From contig NC_054569.1 of the NCBI RefSeq assembly GCF_017654505.1, forward strand, positions 3,387,415 through 3,451,414: a DNA stretch of 64,000 nt, written 5' to 3'. Position numbers and translations under genes: made by a program. This stretch comes from Polyodon spathula. Taxonomy: Eukaryota > Chordata > Actinopteri > Acipenseriformes > Polyodontidae. Position 1 is the first letter of the stretch; each line of letters starts with the position of its first letter. Positions 1 to 11,019 of this stretch are shown here, one piece after another. The notes below the pieces were generated by a model. That model was not told the origin of the DNA and did not search any database. It saw nothing but the letters and a program-made list of their open reading frames with translations.

Positions 1-2088
1 GCGCGCCTTTGGAAGTATTTCTGATCATTTGGCTTATGATTTTGACCTGTAGTGTTGAATGGGCGTCGATATAGCCCACAAGTCTCCTCTTGTAAACGCC
101 TGTGTAATGTTTTAAAGCACTGTAAAAGGCGTTGCCTGGCAGATAGGAATCCATTATCTAAGCCACTGCTGTACCACAGGCTGAGTCATTTTATTAAGAA
201 ACCTCTAGGTTTCTCGTCTATAGATTTGCAGTGGATTGCCATGCTCTGCATCGATTTCAAAGCGCTGCCCCATCCCTTAGGCTATTCACGGTGACGGAAT
301 GCTGAGTCTGTCTGTGTTAAATATAAGCTCAAAACACAATCTCTTTGATTAGTGGTTTCACTAGCAAGCAGTCTGGAGCTCTTTTGTTTCGCTGTGTATT
401 TTTGTAAAGCACCCTGCGATGCTTGCAGATGAAGAATTCTGTGCAAATGAAAGTGGTAGGGTATATACACTGGGGGTCTGTGTATTTAATTAGAGGGAAG
501 TGGGAGGGCTTGAAGGGGTTAAATGTTTTGCTCATTTGCTTACGTTTTAAAAAGCAATGTGGTGATACCAGCTCAGCCAGTTTCAATCACATTCCACCCT
601 GCCACACACCTTCCTTGTAATGCCTGTCCCGTGAGACAAACATGCAGAGCAAAGCAGCAGCTTGGTCCATAGTGAAGAAGCGGGGGTCTTGTTGTTTGAA
701 CCAGATCGTTTTCATCTGAACTCATTTTCAAAACTTCCCTTATAAAAGTGTAGCATAAAACACAAGCAAATCAGACATTAAGAAATACTGAAAGAAAGAC
801 TTCTAATCAGAAGTCATTCATCTTTCATTTACTTATTTTTTCTTAATTAACACGACTGAGAGTTTTATAGTTATGGGTGATCACAGAACTTTGACAGAAC
901 ACGGCACAGAACTTTGACAGAACACGGCACAGAACTTTGACAGAACACGGCACAGAACTTTGACAGAACACGGCACAGAACTTTGACACAACACGGCACA
1001 GAACTTTGACACAACACGGCACAGAACTTTGACACAACACGGCACAGAACTTTGACACAACACGGCACAGAACTTTGACACAATACAGCACAGAACTTTG
1101 ACACAATACAGCACAGAACTTTGGCATTATTTCTATTCAGGGTTCATAGCAAGAAGCTGTGGTAAAGAATAAGTGTGTGTATCGAGTTTCATCACAATTC
1201 ACAAATATGAATAGCACACAGTTATAATGATCCTGTACAGTGCTCTAGAAGTGATTCTTACCAATTCACTATAGCAACAAGTTTCTACCTACTTGGACCT
1301 CACTGGTGAGTTTCGGGGCAGAACTGGTTAGACTGGTTTCCAGCTGGTGAAAGGGGGCTGGAGAAACACACCCTCATTCTTCAGATTCCAGAAGAGTAAC
1401 TAATAATCAAAGTTCTCTGAGAGAATCAGTCCCAGTCACAGCCATCATTCTGCTCAGCCCAGTGTAACAGTGGATATGCGCCCTCCCTCTCCCCATTTTC
1501 AACAGGTATAATTACGCATCTGTGTAAAGACAGGTCAGGCTTTTCATCGACTGGCCAGGGGAGAGAACTGGCACCCTGAGTCTTAAGATTTGAATGCAAA
1601 CAATGGAGTACAGTTTTACACTGGCCAGTCTTTCTGCACCTATGCCTTCAAAATTACTTTTTAAAATCTTTTTGAATAGCTACATATCCTTTGATAAATA
1701 AATTATTTGTTTAAAAGAAATAAAGAGGTTTACTGCTACCGCCCTCTGAACACAAAACTAACAAAAAGCACTTCCCGAGAGGTAATGTTGATTCAGATCT
1801 AAGACTCTGGATAACATCGCTCTGTAACTTCACTCTACAGACAGGTGTTTTCTCGTCAAACCTGTTTCCACCTCCCTGTCGGGGTTCTTATGAAATGCAC
1901 CTGGGTCGGGCGTCTCTGCTGCGCCGCTGATTGGTCGATCCGCGACAGGTGAAGCTGACTCGGGCAGGATAATCTGGTATTCGCGGCTGTGGGAGTTTAG
2001 TCGATATTGAGGAGCGCATAATCCGAACTTCTGCCTTTTTCAACGGGGTCTGACAGCGCTGAGGTCGAGAGTTATAACTGTAACGAAA
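1..2088. other. Spacer upstream of UPK2
   Basis: No convincing exon was seen on either strand. The stretch holds a dispersed-repeat fragment (about 780-880), a 23-bp minisatellite (882-1124) and otherwise unremarkable AT-rich DNA. The last roughly 200 bases before the UPK2 start are richer in G+C and presumably include its promoter and 5' UTR, but no clear TATA box was recognised. Confidence 0.6.
882..1124. repeat. 23-bp minisatellite, about 10.6 copies
   Basis: The unit is CACAGAACTTTGACAGAACA plus CGG, repeated head to tail with a 23-base period. The first four units read gacagaacacgg, the next four gacacaacacgg and the last two gacacaatacag, so variants are grouped in blocks as expected from local unit amplification. 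All frames of the minus strand stay open only because of the repetition. They are not genes. Confidence 0.95.
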
Positions 2089-3081
2089 ATGAGGACCGTC
2101 GCCGTGACAGCTGTCCTTCTGGTGCTCTGCACCCTGGCAAAAGCAAGTACGGGAACTAAAAAATAAATAAATAAAAACAATAATAATAATAATAAGCAAC
2201 ACATTTAGTAACTTGAGTTTAGAGAAAAAACGAAAGGGTTAATGAATAATTGCATACATGTGTATTTCATTTATTTATTTGAAATGTTAGTATCCTTAGT
2301 TCTTTAGAAGTATATAATAAGGTGTAAAAAGTGGTTTGAAATATAGCGACCGGTACGTTTACTGTGTTTGTTTGAGCTGATGCGTCTTTATCTGGATGAT
2401 TTCTATTTCAATGACAACAATTTGAGGGCGCGCCCTGGTGGCGACTTTGAAACATTACAATCGACATTTTATTTTAGACAGTTGCTGGCTTTTGTAACAG
2501 CAGCATATAACCTATTTATTTTATATTGTAGTATTCATTACAAACCACCCACTTTTTTTTAAAAAAAAAATTACACATTCCAGTTAATATTGCCGCTTTA
2601 AGTATTTACGCTTAATTGCAAACATCACTGAAGGGAGAAGAAAGTTAAAAACGTTTTTTGAAAAAGCTAGAAAATGTAATCGGTTGCTACATAAACGATA
2701 ACACACTGCCCCTAACAACACCTGCACTTGTGTTTTCTCCAGCGAACTTCTCGGTGTCGGTGTTTTCTGGAGGCACGCTGATCAGTGGCACATTATCAAA
2801 CTCCGTGGTGCTCAGCCTGCCCCCTTGCAGATTCGCAGGACAGCCGGTCAGTGTAATATGGAATTACACAAACGGAAGCAGCGGTGAGTCGGGCAGCTTT
2901 TACAATGTTCGTGTTATCTTGGAAACGCCCGGTTTCACCACTAGGGGCCGCTGAAGGGCGATGATGAATAGCTGAACAGACCACTGTGGGTCCCAGGTCT
3001 GGTGTTATATTCGGTGCCCCCTATAATCGACTCTTGTATTGACTTCTCTCGGCGTTTATTTAGAAAGTGCAGATATTACAA

Positions 3082-3112
<31 letters not shown>

Positions 3113-4115
3113 TCATTATTTTTATATAGCGCCATTCATAGTGGTCCACCTTCACAAAGCGCTTTACAGAGGTAGGCTGTGAACTGTGCATTATATGCGG
3201 AGTCTCTTGCAATAGGACACTACTTGTAGCAATTCTAGAAATGCATGACCTGTTCTATGTGCTACTAGAAGTTCAGCGTACAAGCACTATGGGAATTCGT
3301 ATCATAATTGTTGTTTAAGAAAAGCAGTGTTTCAGTGTGTTCCAGTATCTTCAGATTTAGGGTTACTCCACTGTGTATCAGAGCCCTTTGGAGACGTGTC
3401 TATTGCTTCTTGCACTTCTACAGCTGGGAATCTCCCAAACGCGTTCGTGGTGCCAGGGTGCCAATTCAAGAGAGATCTGATTCAAGTATCCGACAGCAAC
3501 CCGCAGTTCACAGTGACCAGAAACCTGGGCTACCAGCTCACTGGACTGCAGCCAGGACAAACCTATAAGTGAGTTATTGAGACAGGTATTAAACATTTCC
3601 AAACATCTCCATTGTCAGAAATATTGATGTTGGCCGCAGTGTTTATATACCAGGATGTGTGGGGTTCAGCTGGTGAAGGCACGACCGCCTGGTGTGTAGT
3701 GGGTCATACAATCAGGGGAGTGAGGGTTTGCATCCTGGCTGTGCCAAGTCAACGGTCTTCACTGAGTATTCTGGAAGGAGCGTCACATTGGCTCTGGCAC
3801 TCCTGCGGATTAGGAAGGCCAAACTAGCAGGGACTGTTTCTCCTCATCGCTCTACAGCGCACCCTGCTGGCCAGACACCCAGTGAGCTCAGAGCTGACAC
3901 CTGCAGGGCTGGCCTTTGTCCTGCAGAGGCCAGTAGCTCGCTGACCTCCGCTCTCGAGTTCCTGGGTGTAGAAGAGGGAGCTGGCTCGGTCGTGAGATCA
4001 GAGGACACCCACCGAACCTCCACTTCTCCTGAGCTGTGTGGGGGGGATTGCTGCGGTGAAGGAAAAAATAATTGCACATTCTAAACTGGGGAGAAAGTAA
4101 TTGGGGCCTCTGGAA

Positions 4116-4173
<58 letters not shown>

Positions 4174-5413
4174 GAGAGAGAGAGAGAGAGAGATTTGTAT
4201 ATTTGTATAATATATGTTGCTTCTTTCCCCTATGTCCACATTAATTGCACATGTGGAATCTTTTTTACCTTTTCACCTTGACCTTGAGTGTTGTGAAAAT
4301 GTATCCGGCAATGCCCGAGACTATATTTTTATAAGAGTTAAATAAGAGCAATTAAACAGTAAAGATAATCGTAATGTGGAGTACCTTGATAGAGGTGTTT
4401 AATTATTTCATTATTTTTTTCTTTCTTCAGTTTTCAATATGTAATCCCAGCGACACTAGACATGAGCAACGTTGTGTCGGCTACCACCCGACAAGGTAAG
4501 CCTGAAGCACAAAGTACTGTACGCACAGCAACACCTAGGGGTCATCCAGGGGACTGCGCCTTGTGTCTGTTTTAACCCTTTCATGCACGGCTACCTCATA
4601 TGAGGATGGATAAAAATAAAAACTCTCTTCTTGTCTTTATATGGTGATGGATATGGAAGACTTAAATGCATGATAGCCTCATACAGGGTTGGAAATAAGA
4701 CTCCCATTGCATAGCAGTTTGATTCATTCCTGCTTTTACTATGAGTTTAGTGAGACACACCTGAGCTTCTTACCTATTCTGCGTGGCTAATGAAGCTGGT
4801 AGTAAAACCTGGAATGGGTGAAAGTGCTATGGAATAGGAGTCTTATTGCCATCCCTGCCAGGCTAGTTATTTCAATCATTTAGTGGATGAAAGAGTTAAG
4901 CGCTGCTTGGCATAGGTGCGAAACAGTAGTTACCTAGAGTAGTTTTCTTTCTGTTAAGATTCCCTTTGTATCAGTTTCAGTTATCCCATAGGTGACTTTA
5001 TTGCAATCTCTCCAGCTTTGTGGATGCGAGAAACGACACATATAACAACTGCAGTACTTCTTGATTCCACTAGGGGCGTGGTGTTGCAGGGGGATCAGGT
5101 TTTGGGTTGCACTCTGGGGTACCGGATGTGCCTGGAGATTATACATGATTCTGAGAGCTCCGTTGGGGACGCAGGGGTTTTAAAAACTGAATGAGGCAAT
5201 GAAACCAATTGAACCTCCAATATTTCATACCCACCAGCTCATTCTCTTGTGTCCTTGTCTCCTCCCCCAACAGTGCAAGACTACAACTCTATCGACGGCG
5301 GTCTGGGAGCCCGGTCTGGGGGTATGATCGTCATCACCATCCTGCTGTCCATCGCCATGTGCATGCTCATTGTTGGGCTGATTGTGGCTATCGTTTTGGG
5401 CCAGCGCAAGTAG
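2089..5413 (+). CDS. UPK2: Uroplakin-2 (UPK2), five coding exons, complete
   Basis: Exons 2089-2146, 2743-2883, 3382-3568, 4431-4495 and 5274-5413 join in phase to 196 codons plus stop. The product is the small type I membrane partner of UPK1A in the urothelial plaque. Residues 1-19 are a signal peptide (MRTVAVTAVLLVLCTLAKA). A luminal propeptide follows, then the mature part from about residue 98 with the family pattern FTVTRNLGYQLTGLQPGQTY. The segment GGLGARSGGMIVI leads into a C-terminal membrane helix (168-192) that ends in GQRK, as in mammalian UPK2. The predicted mature chain of 99 residues fits the roughly 100 known in mammals. The usual furin site is altered: Q-F-K-R at 94-97 instead of RGRR. 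FOXR1 follows in the same orientation, as in human. Confidence 0.93.
3089..3230. repeat. AAT-tailed dispersed repeat in UPK2 intron 2
   Basis: An (AAT)n run is followed by a segment containing TTTATATAGCGCCATTCATA and CACAAAGCGCTTTACAGAGG. I recognise this type as a common dispersed fish repeat with an AAT-rich end. The family name cannot be assigned from the sequence alone. Confidence 0.6.
4118..4192. repeat. (TA)n-(GA)n compound microsatellite
   Basis: About 54 bases of alternating TA are followed by about 20 bases of GA, inside UPK2 intron 3. Confidence 0.95.
4684..4857. mobile_element. Fold-back MITE, copy A
   Basis: The left end CAGGGTTGGAAATAAGACTC and the reverse complement of the right end, CAGGGATGGCAATAAGACTC, are near-identical. 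The interior is also largely self-complementary (gattcattcctgcttttact against agtaaaacctggaatgggtg). CAGGG ends suggest a hAT-type non-autonomous element. No clear target duplication remains. Related copies lie at 8595-8768 and about 39679-39803. Confidence 0.75.
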
Positions 5414-5723
5414 ACATGCACGGCCACAAGAGCAACTACCTTAAAAACATGTTTTCTTCACTTCCTGTGTGCATGACAGCATCCCTCGTGTTTCGGATCT
5501 TTTTCCTTCCCGTCTTGGAGCCGTTTGTACTTGTCTGCATTCCTTCAAGGCTGTGCACTCGGGTTAGTGTGTGGAACGGTCCCTCAGAAGTGTTTTTTAT
5601 GGCCTGAACTGTAATATATTCCCAGTTTGTAGCATGATGGCAGCCCCTGCCCTAGCCTGACTACAGCTGTAATGTGCATGTCTGTTCCCCTGTGCTCTTT
5701 GTTTTATTCTACATTGTTATTTT

Positions 5724-5729
5724 AATAAA
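5724..5729 (+). promoter_or_regulatory. UPK2 polyadenylation signal
   Basis: This is a canonical AATAAA 311 bases after the UPK2 stop codon, followed within about 30 bases by a GT-rich segment (tgtcactgttgtctggtgt). Confidence 0.75.
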
Positions 5730-5771
5730 AACACACACAATGTCACTGTTGTCTGGTGTATTCATTTAGAT

Positions 5772-5932
5772 CAGGGGTCTCCAATCCTGGTCCTGGAGGG
5801 GCCGTTGCCCCTCCTGGTTTTTGTTCCAACTGTACCCTAAATGAATTGGACCAGTTAAGTAATTTAGGGTACAGTTGGAACAAAACACCAAGAGAGGCAC
5901 TGGCCCTCCAGGACCAGGATTGGAGACCCCTG
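5772..5932. mobile_element. hAT-type MITE with perfect 8-bp target duplication
   Basis: The left end CAGGGGTCTCCAATCCTGGT is mirrored by ACCAGGATTGGAGACCCCTG at the right end, and the 161-bp element is almost fully palindromic. The flanks ATTTAGAT (5764-5771) and ATTTAGAT (5933-5940) are identical 8-bp direct repeats. The CAGGG ends together with an 8-bp duplication are typical of the hAT superfamily. It sits only about 40 bases after the UPK2 poly(A) signal. There is no coding capacity. Confidence 0.92.
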
Positions 5933-6079
5933 ATTTAGATTATATTTGGCTGCTTAATTTTTCGACTAGTTGTAAATATAATGCACGGATCCTTTAAATG
6001 ATAAAACTGTTTCCAGCCCCGCTCCACTGATCAGGTCTAGCTGGCAATGTGTTACTGTTTCCAATGCGTCTGATTAGAG

Positions 6080-6422
6080 CAGGGCTTCTCAGACTCGGTC
6101 CTGGGGACCCCCTGTGGCTGCTGGCTTTCATTCCAACCCAGCTCTCAATTATTGAACGAGACCCTTCATTGAACTGATAATTTGCTTAATTAGACCTTTT
6201 TACTTGTTTTCAGCTCTTGATCAGTTTGCATAGTTCAAGTTAGCTGTAACATTTGATAAGTAACTTGAACTGCAACTGCTTAAGAGCTGAAAACAAGTGA
6301 AAAAAGGTCTAATTAAGCAAATTATCAGTTCAATGAAGGGTCTAGTTCAGTAATTCAGAGCTCGGTTGGCATGAAAACCAGCTCCCACAGGGGGTCCCTA
6401 GGACTGAGTCTGAGAAGCCCTT
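6080..6422. mobile_element. Second fold-back hAT-like MITE
   Basis: The left end CAGGGCTTCTCAGACTCGGT matches the reverse complement of the right end (AAGGGCTTCTCAGACTCAGT). Internal arms such as gctcttgatcagtttgca and aacttgaactgcaactgc, plus ggtctaattaagcaaattat against its complement, form a long hairpin. The 8-base flanks gattagag and tgttaaag agree at only five positions, so the target duplication has decayed. The sequence differs from the adjacent MITE. Confidence 0.85.
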
Positions 6423-7056
6423 TGTTAAAGAAAGATGCAAAAAAATGTCGCATTATTTATTTATTTATTATTTTTTTTTTTTAACGGTAGTTAATTTTGT
6501 TGTTTTGCCCTGGGCGGTAACATGGCATTGAAGGATATGTGTGCCCGTTCATAAAGTTCATAGTTTAGTTTTACAGAACCCGTTTTATGTTACAAAAACC
6601 AACATGCGCCATCTATTCATAAACCGCACTGTCAGCCAATGAAGGAACCTGCTTGAAATATTGTGGTGGTCGTGTTATTGTTTGTCTAATAAAATAAAAG
6701 GCACGTCGCATTGTCTCTATTATTATTATTTTATTTTTTATTTATTTTTTGTATGTTCGGACAGCTAAAGCAATAATTGTTCTTTAGAAGAAAAACAAAT
6801 CTAAAACTGATAACCAATACACCAAACAGTACAGGGCCCGCCTGCCTCGTCGCGATGGGTCTGAATGCGCTAACGCTTCACACGTGATTACTCTGGATGC
6901 AGATTGTCAATGTGCGAATTGGTGTGGATCAGATTCGAGTCGGTAAACTACAATTGTTATCTGGATTGAGGCCAGGCGACTGATAGACGCGCTGTAGAGA
7001 CTTTAAAAAAAGCAGGTACACCCGAGACTTTTAGTCCAAAAACACTTGGCTTTGAA
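6423..7056. other. Spacer between UPK2 and FOXR1
   Basis: After the two MITEs come A/T-rich tracts (6441-6483, 6718-6750) and then a more G+C-rich stretch from about 6830 that probably holds the FOXR1 promoter and 5' UTR. No exon or clear core promoter element was recognised. Confidence 0.5.
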
Positions 7057-7128
7057 ATGTATCTTCAGCTCCAAAACAAGGCGTGGTTGTGCGGTTTGCA
7101 CCTGAAGACATGCCTCAGCGACTGGGAC

Positions 7129-7725
7129 ATGAACGAGGAGATGAAGCTGGCCACCACAACTGACCAGTTCTTTCAAGGTAAAATACCGGATTTCAATCCG
7201 CAGATCGAATACGCGCAGGTAGAGAGCGGGGCTGCCTCACACAGGTGTGCGCTTCCCCGGAGTTAGTGCGGGGGACAGCTTCCACTGGAGGGGCTGTGAA
7301 ACACGGGCTGCACTCGGAATCAGACCCTACGCTTCTTCAATGTGAGCGTTTAGACACAGTGAAACGGGGAAACTATAAGGTTTAGACTGTGTGTATATGT
7401 TATAAAGGTTACAGTAACACCTGGGTCTGTTCCGTTTTCTGTATATCCCTTCAGTTGAATTCTGCTGATCACAATTTTTACCTGTAATTTTGACATTAAC
7501 ACAACTGTTAACATTTCACAATCGGGGTATCATTTTGGTGTTATAGTTTAAACTAGTTGAAATATAAATGTGATGGCTGATTTTTAGTCTTGGAACTCAG
7601 AAACTCGTTCTGGAAACCGACCACAGTCCTCCTGATCCTAACCAATATAAACACAGTAAATACAATGTTTAATGGGCTCAACATCCATTTTATTTAAACG
7701 TATCTCATGAAGGAAATATATACTA

Positions 7726-7771
<46 letters not shown>

Positions 7772-10074
7772 CGATTTGGTTTAAGAGATTGCTGTATTTA
7801 GATTCACTTTGGTATTTGAATAATGCATTGATGTGCGTCTGTCCTGCTATGAACGTGGCCATTGTTTCAACCTATCGCCAGCGCTGTAGTAGCTGTTCCA
7901 CAGTACAGTTAGTCCATGTTGTGACGTGAGATCCCCTCTCCGCTCTGTGGTTCAGATGAGAAGCTGAGTGACCAGTACCTAGTGCGATGGCACTATGCGC
8001 GCTACTCAAGGCGCAGCTCATTGGGGATGGAGGAAACGCAAGCCCCGCTCTACACTGAGAAGGAAGGTGAGTGGACCGAGGGCATTAACAGGATAGTACT
8101 GCATTGTGGGAATCTGTTCAGGCAGTGCTGCCTGTGTCATAATCTGATCGCACTCCATTAGAGGGAGACTGACCTACACACCGGGAGCAAGATCCCAAGA
8201 ATCAACGACTTTTAATGAATGGTGTTGCCCCGTCAAGACTATTGCCTCTCCACTAACCCTGTTTTCGTGTTCTAGTCTCCAGGACAGATCTTTAAAGGTA
8301 TTATTTCTGTCCCCCCTCCCCTCCCCTTACAGGATCGAACTTCCAGCCTAGTCTCTGGTTGATGGTTAACCCTGGGCTGGCCTGTCCCATCAAGTACCCA
8401 GAGGTGGAGCAGCCCAAGCCCCAACCTGCCCCCCCGCTGATGGAACCGAAACACTCACCCCTGCCCCCTGCCCCTTCTCCCCAGTCAACTAGAGAGGATC
8501 TGAGCCTGGACGAGTCCCTGCTCTGCACGTCTTCATCCAGCGAGTGCATGGTGTGCATTGTCTCTTGAATACACCCCCTGACAGCAGCATTCATCAGGGC
8601 TGGGAATAAGACTCGTATTTCAGAGCAGTTTCACCCATTCCAGGTTTTACTGTGACCTTCATTTGCCACAGTGTGTATCAACAAGATCAGGTGTGTTTTT
8701 ATTAAACTCATAGTAACACCAGGAATGGATCAAACTGCTTTGCAATGGGAGTCTTATTCCCATCCCAGCTAATGATCGGATTTAGGAAGCATGACGGTTG
8801 CTGTCTAACTTGTGTCTGTCTTCTAATTGGTCACTGCTGTGTTTTGATTGGTTGAGGTGCATGTCAGCTTCCAATTAGAATTTTGGCTTGCCATTTGCAT
8901 CCAGAGCGAATCAATACAGGATGTCGCACGTAACCTTGAGCTTTAAAAATGTCTTGAATTCAGTTCACAGATGATGACACTTCGTCCCTCGATATCCCTG
9001 TTCCACGGAAACCCAGAAGCTCCCCCAAATTAAGGAAAAAGCCCCCGAAAGAGAAGGCAGTGAAAATCAAGTCCCTGAGCAAGAGGCTGCAGAAGGTCCT
9101 GCAGGAGAGCAATAACCTGAAGAAGGGGTGCTGGCCACGGCCCCCTGTCAACTACTGCATCCTCATCGCCATGGCCCTCAACAACAGCCGGAGCGGCAGC
9201 CTCAACGTGCAGCAGATCTACAACTTCACACGGTACAGCAGGCCTGAGGAGGGGGGGGAGGGGGGAACGGCACCCTCTAGCGTTCTACAAGGGAACTGCA
9301 CCCACTTTTCAGAACGGGGAAACCGCACCCTCTAGAGTTCTGCAAGGAAACCGCACCCACTTCTGAAATGGGAAACCGTACCCTCTTACCTTTTATTAAA
9401 AGATCTAAATTTGTAAGCTGATAAACTAATAAATGCAACCTGTGCTATTGATAGATTAATTGAAGAGGACTATGATGCATTTTGTTTTCCCCGTATATTT
9501 ATTTAGTTTAGTGGTTTACCCCAATTTTCCAACAGAGAGCACTTTCCCTTCTTCCGCACGGCTCCCGACGGTTGGAAGAACACGATCCGACACAACCTGT
9601 GCTTCAGCAACAGCTTTGAGAAGACGCCGCAGCTGGTGTGCAGCCAGGGCAAGCGCAAGTCCTGCCTGTGGAGGCTCACCGTGGACGGGCGCCGCCGGCT
9701 GCGCAGAGAGATCCAGGGGCTCTCTGGCGACTCATTCAAGGTGCTGCGCATGAGCATGATGGAGCCAGGTGAGAGCGGCGTAGGGCGTCCCCTAAGTCAG
9801 GGTCCAGTTCCGATCAGAGGAGAGGACCTAGGACAGGGCGGGCCCTACACGTTACATGCCACATAACTAGACTGAACCCTACATGCACAACCACGTGTGA
9901 AAATGATTTCAGTTCAGTCATCTCTGCTTAAAGACATTTCACACTTGAAAGAACTGGAGGACAGCGACTCATGAAGAGCTTATGTACAGTATACAAACAT
10001 ATGCCAACACATACAAAATTATATATCTACCAATTTTTCTTGCAGATTTGATCACTGGCTTCTTTGAGATGTAA
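7129..10074 (+). CDS. FOXR1: Forkhead box R1 (FOXR1), six coding exons, complete
   Basis: Exons 7129-7177, 7956-8066, 8333-8550, 8964-9232, 9536-9768 and 10046-10074 give 302 codons plus stop (human about 292). It is a nuclear winged-helix transcription factor of the divergent FOXR subfamily. I chose the ATG at 7129 because MNEEMKLATTTDQF aligns with the human N terminus. An in-frame ATG at 7057 would add 24 residues. The motif FQPSLWLMVNPGL matches the FOXR-specific motif before the DNA-binding domain. A proline-rich and then basic linker follows. The forkhead runs from about residue 184 (RPPVNYCILIAMALNNS) through LNVQQIYNFTR and HFPFFRTAPDGWKNTIRHNL, the recognition helix. The tail ends DLITGFFEM. 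The exon 3-4 junction (donor ATG|gtgtgc) is the least certain one. Confidence 0.92.
7729..7770. repeat. (TA)n microsatellite in FOXR1 intron 1
   Basis: About 42 bases of uninterrupted TA alternation. Confidence 0.95.
8595..8768. mobile_element. Fold-back MITE, copy B, in FOXR1 intron 3
   Basis: It begins CAGGGCTGGGAATAAGACTC and ends with a near-complement (gagtcttattcccatcccag). The interior matches copy A at 4684-4857 (cattccaggttttact, aaactcatagtaacacc). It lies about 45 bases after the exon 3 donor. Confidence 0.78.
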
Positions 10075-10651
10075 TCGTCTTAACAGCGAGTGGTCGAGTC
10101 CTCCCTGACGCCCTCTTGTGGACAAAGACGTTACTACCACTGAGCAGCTGTTCCCTGTTCATAATTGAGTTCTGCCTCCATGGTCCCTGTACTTCCACAG
10201 AGCCCACTCTTTGAAAGACAGGGTTTGGTGAAATCAGCAAGTGGACTGGTCTCCTCTTTGTTTCAATGAATGCTGGAAGACCACGTACCATGCAGTTCTC
10301 GAGGCTCTACGTTTAATTCCCTCGGGTTTCTACACAAGTGTTTTGATTTATCATTTCCTTGACGGTCCTTTTGTGTGTCGGATACAATTTGTCCGGAATA
10401 CTGAACGCAGTCTGTACCGCACTGAAAGAGCCTTGTATAGTCTTTTGTTTATTTTTTTTATATACAATTAATCAGAAATCCGTAATTATCTTTGAATAGA
10501 AAACTAGAGACAGTGTAAATAATGTAAAACACGCGTATTTTTATTATTTTTTCTTTTTTTCTGCTGCTCCTACCTGTAGAGATACAATATTGACAAACCT
10601 TTCTCTTATTGTGAAGAAGAAAGCATTCTGTTCTGTTTTTTCCCCCACCCA

Positions 10652-10657
10652 AATAAA
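10652..10657 (+). promoter_or_regulatory. FOXR1 polyadenylation signal (candidate)
   Basis: AATAAA lies 578 bases after the FOXR1 stop, followed by a GT-rich stretch (gtctgcttgtttgtttaag). No better signal is closer, so 10075-10680 is the likely 3' UTR. Confidence 0.55.
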
Positions 10658-11019
10658 CGTATTTATCAAAGGTCTGCTTGTTTGTTTAAGATTGCGTTCA
10701 CTGGAGAAGACGCATGAGCTCAAAGGCGCAGCCAGGAGCCAGTTGCGCACAAGCATGCAGCCAGCACGGGTGCCCCAGTGCAGGTGGAGCTGCATTCACT
10801 TCACACACAATCACAAAGCCGGCTCCTCTCACCGGCTAGGGGGCGACAGTCAGGAAACCCGGCGCCGCTCCAATAGCTCCGGCTCCATTTGTTGTTGGTT
10901 AGCTTCACAGTTCAGAGGTTAACAAACATGGACGGAGAAAGTGTTTGCTAACAGATAATGTAACGGGACTTTGTAATGAGATAAAAGCACCGCCAGAAGC
11001 TGGGCTCTTTATATGAGAT
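10658..11019. other. FOXR1-CENATAC spacer and CENATAC promoter region
   Basis: A G+C-rich stretch (10810-10890) contains a CCAAT element (10870-10874, ctccaatagctcc) about 150 bases before the CENATAC start. There is no TATA box, consistent with a housekeeping promoter. No exon was seen. Confidence 0.4.

Noticed and set aside
843..1127. Cysteine-rich open frames on the minus strand
   Set aside because: All three minus frames are open because of the 23-bp repeat. There is no homologue, signal or splice structure.
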